Assembly: GCA_021162285.1 (NCBI GenBank)
Contig: JAGGYZ010000205.1
Location: 1-13,280, forward strand
Direction of reading: 5' to 3'
DNA: 13,280 nt
Source: Candidatus Fermentibacteraceae bacterium
Lineage (GTDB): Bacteria > Fermentibacterota > Fermentibacteria > Fermentibacterales > JCC-6
Under the pieces are notes generated by a model. That model saw only the letters and a program-made list of their open reading frames with translations. It made no database searches and had not been told where the DNA came from. Shown in pieces: positions 1 through 6,308 of the stretch (its first letter is position 1; each line of letters opens with the position of its first letter). The position numbers and the translations under genes are program-made.

Positions 1-395
1 AGAGAAGGCACAGTCTCCCAGTATTCCATTGCCCATGAATAGGGACCTGTGTACGGCAGGGATTCCTCAACACCCGTCGTGGTAACCACTTCCCACTGCG
101 CAGAATTCCCACTGAATAGATCAGGAGCAGGGTAGACAGATGTAATGGTTTCAGAGTCTCCCAGAGTAACGGAAAAAGTGCCCTGGAAAGGTTCTCCGTA
201 GATCCAGACCACTGGAGCTTCAGCTTCTGCTTCGTATTCAATGTATTCCACAGAATTATCCCACGGTCCTCCACAGATGGCAGGCAGCTGGTTTTCTTCA
301 AACACAACAACACCCCACTCATGAACAGAATTCAGGATATTTTCATCCTCCAGGTTTACAGCGGTAATGGCCATCAGTACTGCAACAGTGATCAT
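1..395 (-). CDS. Secreted protein of unknown function, N-terminal part (runs off left edge)
   Basis: I do not recognise this gene by function. An ATG at 395 is preceded by a near-perfect Shine-Dalgarno (AGGAGGT, 399-405), and the frame is open for 131 codons to the window edge, so the C-terminus is missing. The first 13 or so residues (MITVAVLMAITAV) are uninterrupted hydrophobic and look like a short signal peptide, but lack the usual basic residue after Met. Around residue 25 there is a VHEWG motif followed by a Val/Phe strand, similar to the opening of HEWG-motif secreted proteins in several environmental phyla. The rest is rich in Glu, Trp and Tyr and suggests an extracytoplasmic beta-rich domain. 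It lies 110 bases downstream of the radical SAM gene on the same strand, so it may be read through from the biotin operon or have its own promoter; none is clear. Coding status is fairly sure, function unknown. Confidence 0.75.
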   Translation of the reverse strand, partial: MITVAVLMAITAVNLEDENILNSVHEWGVVVFEENQLPAICGGPWDNSVEYIEYEAEAEAPVVWIYGEPFQGTFSVTLGDSETITSVYPAPDLFSGNSAQWEVVTTTGVEESLPYTGPYSWAMEYWETVPS

Positions 396-505
396 GCTAC
401 CTCCTTTAATTGTTGAATGCAACGTAACATCACCGGAACAGCATGTAAAGAAGGGAGATCTATGCAGATTCCGGAGTTAAAAAGGATACAGCTTGATCTG
501 CAGAA
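396..505 (-). other. Intergenic gap between radical SAM gene and secreted-protein gene
   Basis: 110 bases. The minus strand carries an inverted pair (TGCAGAT at 502-496, ATCTGCA at 469-463) enclosing a 26-base loop that contains a run of five T. This could be a weak terminator, but the T run is inside the loop rather than after the stem, so I do not call it one. No convincing promoter is visible; TTTACA (about 447-442) has no good partner -10. Confidence 0.3.
399..405 (-). promoter_or_regulatory. Ribosome binding site of the left-edge secreted protein
   Basis: AGGAGGT on the minus strand, 3 bases upstream of the ATG at 395. It is the strongest Shine-Dalgarno in the left third of the window and fixes the start of a gene whose rest lies outside. 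Confidence 0.7.
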
Positions 506-1456
506 CTATTCCACCAGTTCCCGGATTGGATAGGTATAACCGTGTGTCATGCCGGCACTGGAAAAGATATGAGCTTTCAGGTACTGTCCGCAGTTGCTTC
601 CTATGAGGTTTTCTTCGTCTTCTCCTATACTGAGAATAACCTGATAACCCGCGTTTCTTACACTCTCCACAAGTTCACTATTTTCCCGTGGTGAAGACGG
701 ATCAATTTGAGAAGTAAGGTTGTTCTCCATTGCCCTGTAGGTAGGGTTGAGCGGTGTAATTTTTATTAGAAAATATTCCGGATCGAAGTGTTGCATAAGC
801 ACATCCGGTTCAAGGGGAGAATCCTTCGCAAGTGCGAAGTTAAGGGTTACTTTGCGGTCGCCTGCACTGTGAAACTCCCGCCCGTAGGCTGCGATCTCAG
901 CCATGGACCAGGTGTTGACCGGTACAATACGCCTGCGGAGAACAGGGTCGGTTGTGTGAAGGGAAAACTGCAGCTGGAAGTTACCATGGGAGTACAGACT
1001 GCGTTTTACATCCAGAAGATCTCTGAAGAATCTGTCTGTTCCTTTTGGTGCCACAGTAGAGACAGAGGGCATAAACCCAGGAGCGTCAAGCCTGTGTGGG
1101 AGGTCTTTCAATACATCAATCACAGCTGGGTTAAGCGCCGGCTCACCCATTCTTGCAAACTGAACCTTGAACTGGGCAGAGGGAACCCGCATGTCCGGGA
1201 AGCGCCTGCGGATCATCATCTCTATCTGGTCAGTTATCTCCGAAGCGGAGAGGCGGCCGTGGTATTCCGTACCGGCATCGCACATGGTACAGCCCACAGG
1301 ACATCCGTACAGAGTTGAAACCAGCAGTACCCACTTCTTTTCCAGCGGCAGAGGCGGCTGGACAGATTCAGCACATTCAACCTGAAGCCCGTTTTCAAAC
1401 TCAACTATGTAAACACGGGCAAGATCATCCCTGCCGGAGGAAGCAACAACTTTCAT
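506..1456 (-). CDS. RlmN/Cfr-like radical SAM protein lacking the resolving cysteine
   Basis: The family methylates C2 or C8 of adenosine in 23S rRNA (A2503) or tRNA through a methyl-cysteine intermediate. With the ATG at 1456 the protein has 316 residues. Visible motifs: 4Fe-4S cysteines 52, 56 and 59 (CPVGCTMC), SAM-binding MGEPALN (103-109), VSTV (132-135), FSLHTTD with RRRIVPVN (164-181), and SNCGQ, whose Cys289 matches the methyl-carrying Cys355 of E. coli RlmN. Two things are missing. The position matching resolving Cys118 of E. coli is Leu45 (LLVSTLYGC versus LCVSSQVGC). The N-terminal helical accessory domain is also absent, since only about 50 residues precede the cluster. The start is a GTG-ATG pair: ATG 1456 overlaps the previous gene's TGA by one base, and GTG 1459 is also possible. 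It is the last gene of the biotin operon. The fold is sure; substrate and reaction are not, and rRNA methylation by the usual mechanism looks unlikely. Confidence 0.85.
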   Translation of the reverse strand: MKVVASSGRDDLARVYIVEFENGLQVECAESVQPPLPLEKKWVLLVSTLYGCPVGCTMCDAGTEYHGRLSASEITDQIEMMIRRRFPDMRVPSAQFKVQFARMGEPALNPAVIDVLKDLPHRLDAPGFMPSVSTVAPKGTDRFFRDLLDVKRSLYSHGNFQLQFSLHTTDPVLRRRIVPVNTWSMAEIAAYGREFHSAGDRKVTLNFALAKDSPLEPDVLMQHFDPEYFLIKITPLNPTYRAMENNLTSQIDPSSPRENSELVESVRNAGYQVILSIGEDEENLIGSNCGQYLKAHIFSSAGMTHGYTYPIRELVE

Positions 1457-2259
1457 CACAGAGCACTCAACTTTCTCAGGTATGCAGCCGTTTTCATGGC
1501 GGCTTCAACCCCGTTGCCAACAGCAATGGCTGTCTGCCGGAAAATGCCGTTGCTGCAGTCACCGCACATATGAAATGAACCGTCGTCCGGCGGCGCAGAC
1601 AACAGCTCTTCAGAGACGAAATCTACTGCAGGAGTTCTTCCTGCTGCCACAAAGATGGTTTTTTCGGGAATAACAGTTTTCCCGGAGGTTTCAGGACGCA
1701 GTGTTATGCGGCTGATCTTTTTTACTGAAGTCAGCAGATGCGGAACTGCGTCTGAAAAATTTCCTCTTGCATAAACGGTAACTGAAAACTTTGAACTCAA
1801 ACTGACTGCGTAGTCAAGAGCAGCATCACCCCCACCGATCACTGCCACAGTGTCTCCTGGGATATCCCGGATGTTCTTCACATCGTACAGGATCCGGCTG
1901 TCCGGTGTACAGTTTACATGGATCTTCCGGGGAGTTGTTCCAGAGGCTACAACAACTGTAAGAGCGGTAACCGAATCTGTATAAGACAGAGCCACCCGGT
2001 ACACAGAACCTTCTTTTTTAACAGAGGTTACTCTGTGGAAGATAAGTTTTTCAGGAAGCGGGAAGAGTTTTACCAGATCTCTGCCGGCAGTTCCCCTGGA
2101 AACGCCCGGGTAATTCGTTACAGAACTTGCGTTGAGAAGCAGCCCTCCCGGCTGATCTTCCTCGAAAACCAGCGGGTTTATTCCGTAGAGTTTCAGTTGT
2201 TGTGCCGCCGCAAGACCTGCAGGGCCGGCACCGATCACCACAACTTTTTCAGTGGCCAT
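1456..2259 (-). CDS. Thioredoxin-reductase-fold NAD(P)H/FAD oxidoreductase without the redox CxxC
   Basis: A two-dinucleotide-domain flavoprotein of 267 residues. The FAD-binding GAGPAG is at 10-15, a TNYPG motif like that of thioredoxin reductases is at 48-52, NAD(P)H-binding GGGDAA is at 142-147, AAGRTP is at 205-210, and the C-terminal FAD motif is RQTAIAVGNG (241-250). In true thioredoxin reductase a CATC redox pair sits just before the second nucleotide motif; here that stretch (RILYDVKNI, 122-130) has no cysteine, and the protein is some 40 residues shorter than the usual 310. It therefore probably does not reduce thioredoxin, and could instead resemble TrxR-like ferredoxin/flavodoxin-NADP reductases. 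An odd MCGDC (231-235) near the C-terminus adds two cysteines beside the FAD motif. The start is an ATG with GAGGAG at 2270-2265; the gene overlaps the hydrolase gene by 11 bases. Downstream of it is an iron-sulfur radical SAM enzyme, so supplying low-potential electrons is a reasonable but unproven role. Confidence 0.85.
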   Translation of the reverse strand: MATEKVVVIGAGPAGLAAAQQLKLYGINPLVFEEDQPGGLLLNASSVTNYPGVSRGTAGRDLVKLFPLPEKLIFHRVTSVKKEGSVYRVALSYTDSVTALTVVVASGTTPRKIHVNCTPDSRILYDVKNIRDIPGDTVAVIGGGDAALDYAVSLSSKFSVTVYARGNFSDAVPHLLTSVKKISRITLRPETSGKTVIPEKTIFVAAGRTPAVDFVSEELLSAPPDDGSFHMCGDCSNGIFRQTAIAVGNGVEAAMKTAAYLRKLSAL

Positions 2260-2884
2260 AAGAGCTCCTCAGTGATTCTGCAATTGAAGCAGTACAAACC
2301 GGCCTGGAAAAGCCGTAAGAGAGGTTTAGCGTTGTTGCCTTGTGCAGCTCCATATTCATGGCTGCAGTGCCGTCAACCGGCATGAACACCCGGAGTCCGC
2401 GAACGAAAGCTGCCCTTGCAGTGGTTTCACAGCAAAGATTCGTCATCACTCCGGTTATCACGACAGTTGTTGTTCTCAACTGCTCAAGCAGGCTGCCCAG
2501 TTCTGTTCTGTAAAAAGCATCGTACTGAGTTTTTTCAATGATGACTGAACCGGAGAGGTCAAAACCGCTGTGTATCCGGCTGAGAGGGTTGTCTGCTGTG
2601 ATAACATCTCTCCACCACCGTCCCATCATTTCTGCATTGTCCCGCGTATTCAGGTGTTTTGTGTAGATCACAGGCAGGCCGTGATGTTTGAATTCTTTTA
2701 CCAGAAGCTGAATAGCAGGTACGAGTTCAGGGGCAGACGGAACAAAAGCGTGGGAATCAGGCGAAACAAAGAAATCCTGCATGTCCAGCACAAGCAGAAC
2801 TGTACCGGGTACTTCCAGCTCCACCTCTGCTTTATCGCAAAGCCTGCTCAGATCCATTCTGCTGAGGTAGTTCTCTTTTAGCAC
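2249..2884 (-). CDS. Isochorismatase-fold (nicotinamidase-like) cysteine hydrolase
   Basis: A cytoplasmic hydrolase of the isochorismatase superfamily, 211 residues from the GTG at 2884. Numbered from that start, the likely triad is Asp34 (LVLDMQDFF), Lys118 (IEKTQYDAF) and Cys151 (GVMTNLCCETT, first of two adjacent Cys). Members act on isochorismate, nicotinamide, N-carbamoyl compounds and other amides; the sequence does not say which. Reading from the far-upstream ATG at 2974 would overlap bioA by 97 bases and add residues with no family match. The GTG at 2884 has GAGGA six bases upstream and overlaps bioA by 7 bases, and the resulting N-terminus (MLKENYLSR) resembles that of archaeal and bacterial relatives. 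An ATG at 2857 is the other choice. It sits inside the biotin operon between bioA and a flavoprotein gene, so it is probably made together with biotin enzymes. No step of known biotin synthesis needs this fold. Confidence 0.85.
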   Translation of the reverse strand: MLKENYLSRMDLSRLCDKAEVELEVPGTVLLVLDMQDFFVSPDSHAFVPSAPELVPAIQLLVKEFKHHGLPVIYTKHLNTRDNAEMMGRWWRDVITADNPLSRIHSGFDLSGSVIIEKTQYDAFYRTELGSLLEQLRTTTVVITGVMTNLCCETTARAAFVRGLRVFMPVDGTAAMNMELHKATTLNLSYGFSRPVCTASIAESLRSSYGH

Positions 2885-4197
2885 ATTCCATCCTCGAGAG
2901 AGTGTTTCAAACAGTTGCCGAATATACCAAGCATTTCCTCCATGTCGGACTTTTGTGTTATCAGAGGTGGCCAAAGGTAGACAACAGCGCCCAGCGGCCG
3001 GATAAACAGCCCCATTTCAAGGGCAGACGCTGCAACCACAGCAGCTGTGTTTCTACCTCCAGCCTGATCCGATATCTCGAGAGCACTCATGTATCCAAGG
3101 GAGGTAGACCGGTGTACACCGGGAATACCGCCGAATTTCATAAAAGCATTTTTCATAAGTTCGGCGGAAACTCTGCTGTGTTCAAGAATGTTATCATTTT
3201 CAAACACTTCCAGAGCTGCAATTGCCGCAGCGGCAGCAAGAGGATTTCCAGAAAAAGTGTGACCATGATAGAAGGTGCGATCTCTACCATTGTCCTGCCG
3301 GAATGAATCGTACACCTCATCGGTTGCAACAACAGCACTCATTGGCAGGTATCCACCGGTAAGCGACTTTCCTACAACCATCAGGTCCGGTTGTATTTCT
3401 GCAAGATCAGATGCAAACATTGCTCCGGTTCTGCCGAAGCCAACGGCTATTTCGTCTGCAACAAGAAGGATGTTCAGTTCTGTACAAAGTTTACGAAGCT
3501 TTGCTACATATTCCGGAGGATATATGCGGATGCCTGCCGCTCCCTGGCACACAGGTTCCACAATCACAGCTGCAGTGGTATCTGCATTTTCCCTCAACAG
3601 TTCTTCCATTCCTCTGAAACACTGAAGTGAGCAGTTATCTGCATAGGGGCAGTGAAAGCAGTGGGGGGCGGGAGCCTGCAATGATCGGTTTACCACATGT
3701 TGTATGGGTTTGTGAAATTTCGGCAGGAAGCCAAGACCAACTGCACCCAGTGTATCTCCGTGGTATGCCCCTTCAAGGGAGATGATGTTCTTTTTTTCGG
3801 GAAGCCCCAGGTTCCACCAGTACTGAATTGCCATTCGTACAGCAGCTTCAACTGAGCTTGCACCATCGGAAGCGTAGTACACGCGGTTCAACCCGGCGGG
3901 TGCGATATTTAAAAGCATTTTCGAAAGTCGTATAACTCCTGTGTGTGACATGCCTCCGGTAATACTGTGCTGCAGCTTTGCTGCCTGCCGCACAACAGAC
4001 TCTACAATGTGGGGGTGGCTGTGACCGAGATTTACACACCACCACGAGCTGATGCCGTCAAGGTATTCTTTTCCCTGTGTGTCCCTCAGTCGGACACCTT
4101 CTGCACTTTGTATAACAGGGAAGTCTGTCTGCTCCAGAGTTTGTATATCGGTGTAGGGGTGCCACATGTGTTCAAGGTCAGTTTTTCTGTAATCCAT
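2878..4197 (-). CDS. bioA: Adenosylmethionine-8-amino-7-oxononanoate aminotransferase (DAPA synthase)
   Basis: PLP-dependent class III aminotransferase that converts 8-amino-7-oxononanoate (KAPA) to 7,8-diaminononanoate, with SAM as amino donor in most species and lysine in some Bacillus-type enzymes. 439 residues from the ATG at 4197, close to the family length. Motifs in this numbering: WHPYTD near 12, GISSWWCVNLGHSHP near 48-62, GAYHGD near 143, Asp248 in ADEIAVGFGRTG, the PLP lysine Lys277 in GKSLTGGYLP, and HTFSGNP near 313. The ATG overlaps the bioD stop as TGATG; a longer frame to 4257 would lie inside bioD and adds no family-like sequence. A four-cysteine patch at 180, 183, 189 and 193 (CFHCPYADNCSLQC) may bind a metal; similar Cys-containing insertions occur in some Gram-positive class III aminotransferases. 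Whether SAM or lysine is the donor cannot be read from the sequence by eye. Confidence 0.95.
   Translation of the reverse strand: MDYRKTDLEHMWHPYTDIQTLEQTDFPVIQSAEGVRLRDTQGKEYLDGISSWWCVNLGHSHPHIVESVVRQAAKLQHSITGGMSHTGVIRLSKMLLNIAPAGLNRVYYASDGASSVEAAVRMAIQYWWNLGLPEKKNIISLEGAYHGDTLGAVGLGFLPKFHKPIQHVVNRSLQAPAPHCFHCPYADNCSLQCFRGMEELLRENADTTAAVIVEPVCQGAAGIRIYPPEYVAKLRKLCTELNILLVADEIAVGFGRTGAMFASDLAEIQPDLMVVGKSLTGGYLPMSAVVATDEVYDSFRQDNGRDRTFYHGHTFSGNPLAAAAAIAALEVFENDNILEHSRVSAELMKNAFMKFGGIPGVHRSTSLGYMSALEISDQAGGRNTAAVVAASALEMGLFIRPLGAVVYLWPPLITQKSDMEEMLGIFGNCLKHSLEDGMC
2891..2895 (-). promoter_or_regulatory. Ribosome binding site deciding the GTG start of the isochorismatase-like gene
   Basis: GAGGA on the minus strand inside the end of bioA, six bases upstream of the GTG at 2884. 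Neither the ATG at 2974 nor that at 2857 has an equally good site, so this favours the GTG start and coupling to bioA translation. Confidence 0.5.
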
Positions 4198-4880
4198 CAC
4201 GATAGAATTCCCTTCAGTTTTGTACAGATGCCCTGGAAGGACTGTGCAGGAAAACAATCAGGCGAGTGGGGGATTTCCGCAAGAATCTTTGTTCTGCCGT
4301 AGTTTTTAATGGTTTCCGTGTTGCTTCTGCTTATAAGAGTGGATGGTGGTGTTGCATGGTTCACAACAACACCGGCAACATCAAGTTCTGCATGGCGCAG
4401 TGCTTCAAGAGACAGCAGAGTGTGGTTGATGGTTCCAAGTTTGTCAGAGGACACCAGAACAACCGGCCAGTTCAGCAGAATCATAAGGTCAAGCATGGTT
4501 TTCCCGCCACCCAGGGGAACAAGTATTCCGCCAGCACCCTCTGCCACCACGCACTGAAATCTGCTCTGAATTTCTTTCAGGCTGGAAGCCATTGCAGCAG
4601 CACTGATCGCAGTGCCGGCCAGCTTTGCGGCAAGATGCGGGGAGCACGCAGGTGTAAAACGACAGGGGCACAGCCTGTTTTTTACTGCCTTCGGGAAACT
4701 GAGCCCGGCAGTTTTCAGTGAGAATTCAAGATCTTCCGAAACTCCGTTTGTGCAGCCTGTCTGCACCGGTTTGGCTGGAACCGCATTGATTCCCATGGAA
4801 ACAAAACCACTCAGTATCCCGGCGGTTACAAATGTTTTTCCGCAGTCGGTGTCTGTGCCGGTTATAAACAGTGATTTCAA
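4197..4880 (-). CDS. bioD: Dethiobiotin synthetase
   Basis: ATP-dependent carboxylase that closes the ureido ring of dethiobiotin from diaminopelargonate and CO2. 227 residues, the usual length. The P-loop GTDTDCGKT is at 8-16, substrate-contacting Lys37 lies in AKPVQTG, and EGAGG (114-118) followed by LVPL is the second signature. The start is an unusual TTG at 4880, overlapping the bioC stop as TTGA; the P-loop begins seven residues later, and the next in-frame ATG (Met29) would delete it, so the TTG is well supported. An AAGAAGG run lies just upstream. It stands between bioC and bioA, overlapping both neighbours, so the three are translationally coupled. Confidence 0.95.
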   Translation of the reverse strand: MKSLFITGTDTDCGKTFVTAGILSGFVSMGINAVPAKPVQTGCTNGVSEDLEFSLKTAGLSFPKAVKNRLCPCRFTPACSPHLAAKLAGTAISAAAMASSLKEIQSRFQCVVAEGAGGILVPLGGGKTMLDLMILLNWPVVLVSSDKLGTINHTLLSLEALRHAELDVAGVVVNHATPPSTLISRSNTETIKNYGRTKILAEIPHSPDCFPAQSFQGICTKLKGILS

Positions 4881-5677
4881 GGCAGAACCTTCTTTGCTAC
4901 AACAAACTGTATTCTGTATGTAGCCGGCACTGCTCCAGACTCATCACCGTATGTTCTGCTGTAACGGTTAAGAGCTTTTCTCAGCTCCACCGGTGTAACA
5001 CAGAACGCCCCGGGGTGCCCGGCGAGGGATGCTCCTATACCCCTGATGGCATGCAGCACATGGGCGGGCCCCGGGTAGCGAACTGTATAGTTTTTCAGGA
5101 AAGACCCGCAGTCAACAAAACCTTCGCGGTAGAACAGGCCGCTCCACTGTTTGCCCTCCAGGTAATCCAGCCGGTTTGCTGTTACTCCTTCAGCGCGGAA
5201 ACTGTTTTGCAGTTCCTGCAGCATTCCGCGTACAGGAATAGCATGAACAGCGTAGCCTCCTGCAGCTACAGCCGAGCACAGGTTTTTCACTGTGGAAACA
5301 GGATCAGCTGCCCACTGCAGAGCACAGCTGGAAACCACTAGATCATAACTTTCCAGGCTCTGCTTCCCCTCAAAGTTCCATATTTTGTGGCTTACAAACG
5401 GTGATTCAGGGAGCCTTTCTCTGCACACACTGACCATTCCCGGAGCAATATCTGTGAAGGTTTTTACAGCACGGGGGAAACTCCTGTTCAGTTTTTCAGA
5501 CAGTATTCCCGTGCCGCTTCCAGGTTCAAGCAGAGATTCCGGATTCAGCTTGCGGACAATGTGTTCAACCTCTTCTGCAATCAATCGGTGGTGCTCCGCA
5601 TAGTTGTCGTACACCGATGACGCAGCAGAGAACCTCGCCTGCATCAGCTCAGTGTCAGGAGTTAATACGCTGTGCAA
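4877..5677 (-). CDS. bioC: Malonyl-[ACP] O-methyltransferase
   Basis: SAM-dependent methyltransferase that caps the malonyl-ACP carboxyl as a methyl ester so that fatty-acid enzymes can elongate it to pimeloyl-ACP methyl ester. 266 residues. The BioC signature RFSAASSVYDNYA is at 15-27, SAM motif I LLEPGSGTG at 49-57, DIAPGMV at 76-82 and the family-typical SSCALQW at 116-122. The start is a TTG at 5677, supported by AGGAGG (5692-5687) nine bases upstream; the first ATG (5644) has no such site and leaves only three residues before the RFS motif. The gene overlaps the esterase gene by 23 bases and bioD by 3. Presence of bioC with a BioH-like esterase indicates the E. coli-type route to pimelate. 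Confidence 0.93.
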   Translation of the reverse strand: MHSVLTPDTELMQARFSAASSVYDNYAEHHRLIAEEVEHIVRKLNPESLLEPGSGTGILSEKLNRSFPRAVKTFTDIAPGMVSVCRERLPESPFVSHKIWNFEGKQSLESYDLVVSSCALQWAADPVSTVKNLCSAVAAGGYAVHAIPVRGMLQELQNSFRAEGVTANRLDYLEGKQWSGLFYREGFVDCGSFLKNYTVRYPGPAHVLHAIRGIGASLAGHPGAFCVTPVELRKALNRYSRTYGDESGAVPATYRIQFVVAKKVLP

Positions 5678-6308
5678 GCTTCTTTACCTCCTGCGTTACA
5701 ACCTGCGGGTGTGTCAGGGGAATCAGGTGGCCGCCTTCAGTTACAGGCAGAAGCGAGGTTTTTCCTTCAAAGAGTTTTTCTGCGATGTATTCAGATAATG
5801 AAAATGGAATAATTCTGTCTGCAGTTCCGTGGATTACAGTGGCCAAAATGTCCGGGGCCGGAACTGTAACTTTGCTGAACATCACATCCAGACCATAGAG
5901 AAGGTCTTCGGTGGAAAAGGCAGCGGAATCTTTTACCAGGGAAGGCAGTTCGTTTCTTCCTGCACCACACTCTCTGAAGAAAGACCTCAGGTAGCCCTCT
6001 GTGCTTTTGTTCAGCATGGAAGCTATTTCCTGGTGTTTGGAAGGATCAATACCGGGTCTGTGCTCTCCCGAAGCAATACAGCTCATGGAGGAAATTAGAA
6101 CTATACCTTTCACCTCAGGACGGGTGCTGAGTTCCATGGCCAGTTGTCCGCCAAGTGACCATCCGGTGAGAATGCAGGATTCCGGCAGTCTGAAGTCGTC
6201 TTTAAGAACTGTGTTCCAGTCAATGTAATGCACGGGAATCTCGAAATCGCCAATTTTACTCCAGATATTGTTCGAGGTTGCCCAGCCGCTGATGAACACT
6301 AGTTCCAT
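5655..6308 (-). CDS. bioH: Alpha/beta-hydrolase, BioH-like pimeloyl-[ACP] methyl ester esterase
   Basis: Predicted to remove the methyl cap from pimeloyl-ACP methyl ester, ending the BioC-started elongation and releasing pimeloyl-ACP for BioF. 217 residues, somewhat shorter than E. coli BioH (256), with a small lid. Seen: an N-terminal ISGWATSNNIW strand-turn like the oxyanion region of BioH, the nucleophile elbow GWSLGG (Ser51; E. coli BioH has the same six residues), the acid Asp164 in HGTADRIIP, and His194 in EGGHLIP. The ATG at 6308 overlaps the bioF stop by 10 bases. Several non-homologous or distant esterases (BioG, BioK, BioV) do this job elsewhere. The motif match and place between bioF and bioC make the role likely, but the exact subfamily is not proven. 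Confidence 0.85.
   Translation of the reverse strand: MELVFISGWATSNNIWSKIGDFEIPVHYIDWNTVLKDDFRLPESCILTGWSLGGQLAMELSTRPEVKGIVLISSMSCIASGEHRPGIDPSKHQEIASMLNKSTEGYLRSFFRECGAGRNELPSLVKDSAAFSTEDLLYGLDVMFSKVTVPAPDILATVIHGTADRIIPFSLSEYIAEKLFEGKTSLLPVTEGGHLIPLTHPQVVTQEVKKLAQRINS
5687..5692 (-). promoter_or_regulatory. Ribosome binding site for the TTG start of bioC
   Basis: AGGAGG on the minus strand within the 3' end of the esterase gene, nine bases from the TTG at 5677. It decides the start, because the only nearby ATG (5644) lacks a recognisable site. Confidence 0.65.

Noticed and set aside
168..395. Possible riboswitch or leader upstream of the left-edge gene
   Set aside because: The 110-base gap before that gene shows no multi-stem conserved structure, and the region 168-395 is continuous coding sequence.
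462..533. 23-codon plus-strand frame beginning ATGCAGATT with a purine-rich AAGAAGGGAGA upstream
   Set aside because: Short, overlaps the end of the radical SAM gene, no promoter and no recognisable product; the only would-be plus-strand gene in the window.
788..1318. 176-codon open frame on the plus strand
   Set aside because: Lies antisense to the radical SAM gene, whose motifs are unmistakable; the plus-strand product has no family features. The same applies to the other long plus-strand frames opposite bioA, bioD, bioC, bioF, bioB and the ATPase.
2885..2974. N-terminal extension of the isochorismatase-like gene to an ATG at 2974
   Set aside because: Overlaps bioA by 97 bases without a ribosome site; the GTG at 2884 has one and gives a family-like N-terminus.
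4198..4257. N-terminal extension of bioA to an ATG at 4257
   Set aside because: Would lie inside bioD; the added 20 residues have no family match and the TGATG junction at 4197 is the natural start.
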